Shown here: in pieces, positions 57,017 to 64,000 of the stretch
Layout of the letters: every line of letters starts with the position of its first letter
Numbering within the stretch: position 1 is the stretch's first letter
NCBI GenBank assembly: GCA_963556195.1
Contig: OY744537.1
Coordinates: 24,107,441-24,171,440 of the forward strand
Direction of reading: 5' to 3'
DNA: 64,000 bases
Source: Sepiola atlantica
Taxonomy: Eukaryota; Mollusca; Cephalopoda; Sepiida; Sepiolidae
The notes under the pieces: generated by a model
What the model saw: the letters and a program-made list of their open reading frames with translations, nothing else
Told to the model about the DNA's origin: nothing
Databases searched by the model: none
Position numbers and translations under genes: made by a program

Positions 57017-58453
57017 AAGGCAAATAAATGGCCACCGAGCCCTTGTTCACGCTGTGGTAGCCCACATCGGTACAATGACTGTCCTTTCCGTTTCAAGTCC
57101 TGTATGAATTGCAAAAAGGTCGGACATAAAAGTTCGCACTGCAGAACAGGTAGAAGAACTAAAACGCAGGTTCAAGCCACTAGGAAAAAGAATGAAAAAT
57201 ACATGCACATAAGAAAATTTGTACAGGTGAAAATCTTGGATAAAAATATAAAATTACAATTGGATTCGGGTTCAGATATCTCCATAATAAATTTACATAC
57301 ATGGGGAATCTTAAATAAACCCACTTTATTAAGAACAAACAGGCTGGCCAGCACAGTGACTGGAGAAAGAATTAAATTTGAAGGAGAATTAATCACAAAT
57401 GTGTCCTTAATGGGAAATACTAAAAAACTAAAAATACTGGTGCTGAAGGATTCAAATAATCTTTTCGGTTCGGACTGGATGCAGACATTTGATTTATGGA
57501 AATTGCCAATAAATACATTTTGTAAAAAAATAAATAGTCGAGCAACGGAATCGGAAAAACTGCAACGAGAATTTAAAAAATCTTTTCCCGAGGTTTTTTC
57601 TGGCGGTTTTGGGGGCTGCACTAAGATGGCTGCCAAATTTCAACTTGTACAGCCGGTATTTAAAAAAGAAAGAAAAGTACCCTTCGCCTCGATAGAAAAA
57701 ATAAACGAGGAACTAGACCGACTTGTAGAGACTGGTATTTTATCAAAAGTACAACACAGCCAGTGGGCAGTACCCACGGTTTATGTAAAGAAAAAATCTA
57801 ATGAGATTCACGTATGTGCAGATTTTTCAACGGGTTTGAATACAGCTCTAGAAGACTATCACTACCCACTGCACAGCCCCGAGGAAGTGTTCTCAAGTTT
57901 AAATGGAGGAAGATCTTTTTCTAAAATAGAACTAAGTGAGGCACACCTCCAAATACCGATGGATGAGGATAGTTCGAAGCTGTTATGTATAAACACACAT
58001 CGTGGTTTATATAAATTCGAAAGGTTAGCTTTCGGAGTGAAAGTTTCGCCAGCCATTTTCCATCAAATAATGGATACAATGCTGGGCAGACTGGATTTTG
58101 CGATAGCGTATCTTGATGACATTTTGATTAACAGCAAAGATATCGAACAACACCAGAAACATGTAAATCAAGTGTTTGCAAGAATCCAAGATTATGGGTT
58201 CAAAGTAAAAGAAGAAAAATGTGATTTTTTCCTGGAGGAAATAAAATACCTGGGTCATGTTATCGACAAGGACGGCAGAAGGCCGGACCCAGAAAGGGCT
58301 ACCGCAATAAAAAACATGCTGGCGCTAGAAAACGTCACGACATTACAGAGTTTCCTAGTGCTAGCAAATTACTACCAGGCCTTTATCCCAGAAATACATA
58401 ATTTGCACGCTCCATTAAATGAGTTATTAAAAAAAGATAAAGCCTGGCTATGA
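57017..58453 (+). pseudogene. Gypsy pol: zinc knuckles, protease, RT
   Basis: In frame with gag: CSRCGSPHRYNDC and CMNCKKVGHKSSHC are CCHC knuckles. KLQLDSGSDISIIN is the aspartic protease site (DSG), near residue 50 of the frame starting at 57104. RT follows: FPEVFSGGFGGC, VETGILSKVQHSQWAVPTVY and IHVCADFSTGLN (fingers). SFSKIELSEAHLQIPMDED is motif A, with Glu where Asp is expected. Then LAFGVKVSPAIFHQIMD (motif B), FAIAYLDDILINSKD (motif C, YLDD) and YLGHVIDKDG. It ends at TGA 58451-58453, at a position where relatives have Trp (KAWLW). It would lack RNase H in any case. Confidence 0.87.
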
Positions 58454-58825
58454 ACACCTGAATGCCAGGATGCGTTTAATGAAATTATAGAAAAATACAG
58501 CCCAGGAGATAGGGTATACTTTAAGATGTTCAAAAACAACACATCGTTCTGGGAACCCGGTACAATTGAAAAAAGGATCGGGTCAATGGTCTATATTATA
58601 AAAGGACCACAGTTCTTGTATAAGAGACATCTGAATCAGATGAGAAAAAGACTGTCAGATGCCACTGACAGCTCTCCACAAGTAGAAGACGTGATGGACG
58701 TGATATATGACAGCACCCCAGGTAGTCACACAGAAACGGCAGGCAAAAAGAATACGAATGGCTCCGGACTACATAGAGATAAATCCGAAAAAGAAACGTT
58801 ACTAAGACTCCTGAGGAGGTAAGAC
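58454..58825 (+). pseudogene. Integrase C-terminal remnant after a deletion
   Basis: In the same frame, TPECQDAFNEII (start of RNase H connection) runs directly into EKYSPGDRVYFKMF, FWEPGTIEKRIGSMVYIIKG and FLYKRHLNQMRKR, the C-terminal domain of Gypsy integrase. RNase H, the zinc-binding and the catalytic DDE parts of integrase are absent. The junction at about 58490-58495 keeps the reading frame. It ends with a TAA at 58820-58822, just before the polypurine tract. Confidence 0.85.
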
Positions 58826-58841
58826 TTAGAAGGGGGGGGGG

Positions 58842-59044
58842 TGTTATGGTGCCGTACCTGTACGAAGAACAAATGAACTCGTCTATCCATAATAAAATGC
58901 GATCAGCATTTCAACTCACAGACTATACTGGCAGTCCAGAATACCACTTCTTGTATATATATTCTTTTTCTTCAATAATATATCTTTGTTCCTGTAACCC
59001 CGTGTTTCCGTGTCTTTATTTCGGCCCCTAACAGGGTCACAACA
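58842..59044 (+). repeat. 3' LTR, 203 bp
   Basis: It begins TGTTATGGTGCCG after a G-rich polypurine tract and ends GGGTCACAACA. About 95% identical to the 5' LTR outside the indels. Confidence 0.9.
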
Positions 59045-59080
59045 ATACATATATATATATGATGGTGATAATTATGTAAT

Positions 59081-59216
59081 GAAAAATAAAAAAAGGAAAA
59101 TTGAAAATTGTTTATATGTTCATCAACATTTTGTCTTTATTCCAAGACTTCCTTGAGGAAGTCTTGGAATAAAGACGAAACGTTGATGAACATATAAACA
59201 GTTTTCGGTTTTCTTT

Positions 59217-59222
<6 letters not shown>
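59081..59222. repeat. Palindrome with AAAGACGAAACGTTGATGAA arms
   Basis: The inner arms 59104-59152 and 59157-59205 differ at about three positions, all of C/T or G/A type, and are separated by TTGA. The symmetry extends outward through A-rich/T-rich sequence to about 59081 and 59222. The right arm matches the single-sided block at 36112-36150. TA repeats flank both sides. Confidence 0.85.

Positions 59223-59285
<63 letters not shown>
59221..59285. repeat. (TA)n microsatellite
   Basis: TA run at the 3' end of the following minus-strand SINE. Confidence 0.95.
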
Positions 59286-59287
<2 letters not shown>

Positions 59288-59465
59288 ATTATAAATATTT
59301 GTTTTTATCTACATACGTATACGTTTCATCCTTTCAGGAATCGTCAGTGTAGAGAAGATTATTCATACCGGTTGCTGGACTTGAACCCCGGAACACGAGT
59401 CATGTTTCAAATTCAAATTCCAACGTCTTAGCCCACATGGCTGTCATCAACAACCCGGTAAATCA
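59286..59465 (-). repeat. tRNA-derived SINE, GATGAAACGTATACG tail family
   Basis: On the minus strand: ATGGCTGTGTGGGC-like head with GGGCTAAGACGTTGG, then GTTCCGGGGTTCAAGTCC (B box), CTACACTGACGATTCC, AAAGGATGAAACGTATACG and an AT-rich tail in the TA run. The head is complete enough to define the family's order: tRNA-like, body, ACACTGA box, GATGAAACG box, AT tail. Confidence 0.78.
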
Positions 59466-59604
59466 TCGAGAGATTAATCCTATTTAAAGGCAGTCGTCGT
59501 CAAAGTGTTCTACTACTGAAATGAACATGCATTGAAGCCACGATAACAGATGTGTTAATACTACTCACTGCAGAGCCCAGCCTAGATTTTGGAGGAGAAA
59601 AATA

Positions 59605-59770
59605 ATCATAGATATTTGTTTTTACTTACATACGTATATGTTTCATCCTTACGGGACTCGTCAGTGTAGAGAAGATTATTCATATTGGTCGCCGGACTCG
59701 AACCCCGGAACACGAGTCATGTTTCAAACTCAAATTCTGACGTCTTAGCCCACATGGCCGTTATATATAT
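59605..59770 (-). repeat. tRNA-derived SINE, second copy
   Basis: On the minus strand: GTGGGCTAAGACGTCAG, GTTCCGGGGTTCGAGTCC (B box), CTACACTGACGAGTCCCG, AAGGATGAAACATATACG. About 90% identical to 59286-59465. It lies next to the palindrome that begins at 59770. Confidence 0.78.
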
Positions 59771-60076
59771 ATATATGATTATTTCTTTTATTTACACAGA
59801 CATGTACAAAATCTGCGATGCTGGCATGTCGATGTTATCGATCAACAGCTGTTATAAACTGAGATCTATTCAGGCAGAGTTAAAATCCGATCTTAACCTT
59901 AGATCATATTTGGATAGAAATTTTGGTCTCTTTCCAAATATGATCTAAGGTTAAGATCGGATTTTAACTCTTCCTGATGAGATCTCAGTTTATAACAGCT
60001 GTTAATTGATAACATCAACATGCCAGCGTCGCAGATTTTGTACATGTCTGTGTAAATAAAAAAATAATCATATATA
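59770..60076. repeat. 307-bp palindrome, arms about 145 bp
   Basis: The arms 59770-59914 and 59933-60076 match at about 93% and share ATTTACACAGACATGTACAA, CTGGCATGTCGATGTTATC-like and GATCTAAGGTTAAGATCGG. An 18-base loop separates them. The outer ends enter TA-rich sequence. No coding content, and the origin is unknown. Confidence 0.88.
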
Positions 60077-60079
60077 AAA

Positions 60080-60168
60080 GCTCTATTTGATATTGAGCAC
60101 TTTTTATAAGCCAGGTTGAAATTCTTTGGATTACTATCCTGTGGATGTTTACTTTGCCTGAAGTATTA

Positions 60169-60254
<86 letters not shown>

Positions 60255-60341
60255 ATCCAGGTCAAGTAAACATCCACAGAATAAAAAATCCACAGAATTT
60301 CAGCCGGGCTTATAAAATAATGCTCAATAGTAAATAGACAT
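60080..60341. repeat. Inverted repeat around (ATT)n(TA)n core
   Basis: The left arm 60080-60168 and right arm 60251-60341 are about 85% alike (ATTGAGCA, TTATAAGCC, TTGAAATTCT, TGTGGATGTTTAC). The centre is an ATT then TA microsatellite (60165-60251). It sits directly beside the 307-bp palindrome. Confidence 0.82.
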
Positions 60342-60379
60342 GAATAAAAAGCCGCGACACTGGCATGTCGATGTTATTA

Positions 60380-62230
60380 GAAACTAGGATCTCATCATGT
60401 GGAAAAAAAAGGGTGATCTTTCACTCAGATGTTCTAGTTTGGGAAGCTGGAGAAGCACATAAAGCAGTTTTTAATTGGCAATGAAAGCATTCTATCATGC
60501 CGTTAGCAGCAGGATGATAGCTTATCGTTTGTATGCGTTTGGTACCTAGGGTTCTGGAAAGTTCTTGGAACAGATGAGATTCGAATTGTCTGCTACAATT
60601 AGTGATAATAGTTGTAGGGACACCGTAACATGAAATCCAGCATGAAATTAAGGCTCATGCCACAGTTTTTGCTGAGCTGTCACTTAAAGAAATGGATTTG
60701 GGCCAGCGTATAAAGCAATCGATGCAAGTTTAAAGATAGGAGACACCTTGACTGGTTGGCCAAGGTCCAACTAGATAAACATTGACATGGCTGAACCGCG
60801 CATCAGGAATACTGAATGTTCCAAGAGGAGATCTCAGATATACCTGTACACTTTCCATTTCTGGCAGGGTAAACAGGAATGGGTTCAGACAGTGATGTCA
60901 TGCCTCAAATTCGACCAGGAGAACCTAGCTGAAATAAGCTTCACTGTGTTAGAAATTGTGTGGTGTGCCAAGAGGACAAAACGGTTCAATAATGAGTCTC
61001 AGGAACGAAAGGGTAAGGTGAATCCGTTGAAGTCTTGCAAGGATTTTTGTCTGACATGGGGATGGAGACATATTGAAAATTGCCAGTCGCAAATTATGGT
61101 GATGAAATGTTAAAAAAATTCAGAGATGGCCAGTCCATAGCCATTTGTCGAAGATCGATATCCTCAGATGAAACAATAGAACTGATAGGAAGGCGAGATA
61201 ATAATCTGCTGCAGTATTCTAGACACCAGCTGTATGTCGGATATCGCTGTAAAATTGAGAAATGAAGTCGAAATGATGAATATTGCATGCAACACAAATG
61301 TAAAGGGACGATGGTCAGTATATATTGCAAATTTGCGTCCCTTCAGTGTATGAAAAAAATGTTTCACTGCAAGGTAAATAGTTAGCAATTCATGACTGAA
61401 ATTGCTGTAACACATCTTTTCCAGTATAAGTTAACATGAAAAAAAAAAACAGTGGTTGTAGTTGTGGCTTATGAGGCTGCTGTAACACCGTGCCAATAGT
61501 TGTACTAAATGCGTCCACAACCAACAAAAATTGGGCATCAGAAACGGGATGGGCCAGCAAAGATGTGTCTTCTAACTTCTTCATCTTCGCTTCATTAAAG
61601 GCTTCTAGCTTAGTGCCATTTAGTACTATGCTCTCCTTTTTCGTTTTCTTGTTTTTCAAAAGTTTGATTAAAGGAGACAGAATATCTGCACAGTGCAGGA
61701 CAAAACGTCTGTGATAATTTAACAAGCTCAAGAAATAGTGCAAGGGAAGTTGGTCGCTGAAGATCCTGGAGAGCTTCAACTTTCTCAGTAAGGGGTGAAA
61801 TTCTCTGTGTGCTAATTATTCAGCACCACAAACACATTTGGCAGGGTTTATTCTGACCCAGTACTGTTGCAAACGTTCAAAAAGAAGACAGAGATATACT
61901 AAATGTTCCTCTAGTGCCGTGAGGTACTAGCCACCAGAGTATCATGAATAGTAAATCTAAATTTCGTACAACCTCATCCATAAACTGCTGTTTTAGGAAT
62001 ATCAGCCAGATCAACTGGAATTTGATAATAAGCTTTCACCAAATCTAATTTAGAGAAAGTTGTACAACCGCAGAGCGATGAAGCGAAATCCTGAATGTGA
62101 GTGATCGGATAACGATCAGGAACAGTAACTGCATTTAAATGACGGTGTACCTCACCCCTGTGCGGTACCATTAAAATGTACCTCCTTCTGTGGGGCACCA
62201 TTAAAATGCAGCACTCCTGGTCGCAGCAAC
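60380..62230 (-). pseudogene. Gypsy RT-RNase H-integrase relic
   Basis: On the minus strand from about 62200: [20 protein letters not shown] and [18 protein letters not shown] (RT motif A) at 62150-62010. A degraded motif C IHDTLVAS lies near 61945, the thumb YHRRFVLHCADILSPLIKLL near 61720, and RNase H FLLVVDAFSTTIGTVLQQ and FAIYTDHRPFTFVL near 61300. Integrase pieces at 60830-60620 match those at 8980-9560 on the plus strand. Stops, frame changes and a deletion between RT motifs show it is dead. No LTR is seen. Confidence 0.78.
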
Positions 62231-64000
62231 ATTAAAATGTACCTTACCCTCTCGTGACGTCCCCGAAGTTGTCTGTTCCTGGTTTTCGGTTGGTCACTCA
62301 GTACTGATGAAGACCGTCGGTGTTGAAAGGTCCTTCGATTACCGCTTTCCCCACGTTGTGATTAGATCAAGAAGGTAATCGGCTGGCGCTAGTCTCCAAA
62401 GTTTGTACCTCTGAGGGACGAAGGCAATTTCAAGCAAAAAAAATAAAGGACGAATTTGGATGTGTTTTTGTATAAAAATAATTATTAGGGTAAAAGATAC
62501 AAGACTATGTTTGCTCAAAAACTTCTAACTTTTAACTTCTAATGTCTGTGTTTTGGACCGGCAATATTACTAAGTTTGGGCGATGTTGGTTTTGGCGATT
62601 TTAACCCTAAGTTCGGGGTGCATCTCTGAATGACGTGGGTTCGATTGGCAAGCAAAGCGGAATCTCTGAACGTCTGTTACACCTTTTTTATATTGAGGAT
62701 TAGGTGTGTTAAGACTTGGAGTGACTTCGCCCCTTCCTCCAACAGAATTCAATTCGACAACAAAAAATATATATTCTCATTACCATTACTTTCCATATTG
62801 GGAACCTCAAATTCACTCTTATAACTCAAGAATGGTTAAGTGTATGTTTAATCCGCCCCTAGCGTCTTCTTCATCTGTTTCCATCTCTCACAGAGATAAC
62901 AGGGAGATTCCCTTCCTTAGAAACTCATTCACAGAAAAATACTTCTTCTTCATCTGTTTCCATCTCCTACTGTTACCTCAGTAGGAGGGAGGAGATTCCT
63001 CCCCCTCCTCGAAACTTATTGATAGAAGAGAAAAATATATTTTCATTAACCTGCAAATATGGGGAATGTCATTCTGCAGACATCTCACCTCCCCCATTAC
63101 CCCACATGATCACACCAAGCTGGCGATGTATGAGGGTCCTCGTAAAACAATTTAATTCTTCTCTCTTTACAAAATGTATGCTCATTCCTGGATGCATGTT
63201 ATCTTAACCTACGTCCATTCAATGCTGAGAATGTCAACAACTCGATGTCCACTTCTGTTACACAGTACCCACATGGCATATTTCCTATTTAAATTCTCTT
63301 CAGCAGAGACAATAATAATAGTCCAAGAAACACCCTTCAATACTTTTGGCATTAACATTTCGTTCTTATGTTATTATCTCTGTCCAGGCGATTATATCTT
63401 CCCAAGTCACCACTCAACCACCCAACTTGTATGACATATGACGGCCAGGTGGCCCAATGGCTGTTGTCATTGCACTATTGGGGACTTTTACTCTCCTCAA
63501 AATATCAACAAGAGAAGACCCATCTGACAGTGAGGGATGATATCCTCTTGTATCTCTAACATAAGTTATTTCTCATCTACCGATTCCCCAGAAAGAAAAC
63601 AATTCTTTTCTCCTTTATCAGAGATCGGCTTTCTCTCTAGTTAATAACAACTGAAAATAATTTGGAATTCCCCAAAAGTAAAAACAAGGTCCTGAGTTCG
63701 AATCAAACTGACGGCCGATCGACGATATTGTCACATTGGTAATTTCCGGTGGGACGCCAATCGCTGGCATGTTTGGGAACCAAATGTAATGGGGATGTCC
63801 AAGGGCTAGATGATGGGCAAATAATCCCTAGCTGGAGCATATGGTTAAAATCGGCCATTGCGACCATTTACTTCTCGTCACAAGTTCGTATAGTATATAT
63901 ATATATATAAAAACGAAGCTTTTAGCATTTATACACAAAAAAAAAATACATATATATATTCAACATTATTGATACAATGCAAGCCAAAAAATGAAAACTT
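62231..64000. other. Mostly unassigned interval
   Basis: Three short copies of a CACCATTAAAATG motif occur at 62165-62240, and a roughly 74-bp tandem duplication starting CTTCTTCATCTGTTTCCATC occurs at 62868-62990. At 63444-63480 a tRNA A-box-like GTGGCCCAATGGCTG and at 63690-63715 a B-box-like GAGTTCGAATC might be halves of one SINE split by about 200 bases. A short TA run is at 63893-63909. No protein gene was recognised. Confidence 0.4.

Larger units (their letters stand above)
55288..59044 (+). mobile_element. Ty3/Gypsy element with both LTRs, internally deleted
   Basis: Two LTRs (55288-55504 and 58842-59044) flank gag, protease, RT and the C-terminal end of integrase. RNase H and the integrase core are missing. 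The primer-binding region starts at 55505 (AACTGGCGACAAGG) and a polypurine tract AGAAGGGGGGGGGG lies just before the 3' LTR. The LTRs are about 95% identical, apart from a 17-base and a 3-base gap. Both flanks are TA-rich, and a clean target duplication could not be seen (ATATT versus ATACA). Confidence 0.9.

Noticed and set aside
57172..57636. 154-codon minus-strand frame
   Set aside because: It is opposite the Gypsy protease-RT frame and shows no homology of its own.

Overview
This is a gene-poor, AT-rich window of an animal nuclear genome. No host gene, exon set, tRNA or rRNA gene could be recognised. The repeat content (Ty3/Gypsy, Penelope-like, Jockey-like and R2-group LINE relics, a Merlin DNA transposon, tRNA-derived SINEs, very long TA microsatellites) suggests a lophotrochozoan, most likely a coleoid cephalopod such as an octopus. 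That assignment is inference from repeat style, not from a diagnostic gene.

Layout. 1-4.1 kb: SINE fragments, TA arrays, a reverse transcriptase (RT) fragment and a solo LTR. 4.1-5.9 kb: a LINE RT relic, then a minus-strand Gypsy pol relic split by a mariner-type MITE. 5.95-11.3 kb: two LINE 3' ends; the second is split by a decayed Gypsy element (6851-11118), which is itself split by a U2-snRNA-like retroposon (9622-9954). 11.3-21.8 kb: a single 10.4-kb array of a roughly 27-bp A-tract satellite. 22-24.2 kb: a second U2-like retroposon, then an inverted-repeat element carrying a solo LTR. 24.4-26.0 kb: a Merlin transposon with long TIRs and a broken transposase. 26.6-27.5 and 34.9-35.3 kb: two copies of a modular element built on a 127-bp tandem repeat. 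30.5-34.2 kb: a minus-strand R2-group (RLE-type) LINE joined to a 34-bp minisatellite. 36.2-37.8 kb: a foldback element and an LTR within an LTR. 38.2-39.6 kb: a long polypurine tract. 40.2-43.1 kb: a mariner MITE and a 316-bp tandem array. 44.9-50 kb: LINE fragments, SINEs, and a Penelope-like element split by a solo LTR and by a MITE with perfect 150-bp arms. 51-55 kb: an intact SINE, a solo LTR and a minus-strand Gypsy relic. 55.3-59.0 kb: a Gypsy element with both LTRs that is internally deleted but still in one reading frame. 59-62.2 kb: SINEs, large palindromes and another minus-strand Gypsy relic. 62.2-64 kb: mostly unassigned.

The strongest observations are the higher-order satellite array with splice-donor-like variants, the U2-like retroposon family, the fresh MITE, and several nested insertions whose relative order can be read from target-site duplications. 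All coding relics contain stops or frameshifts, so I expect no autonomous activity from this window.
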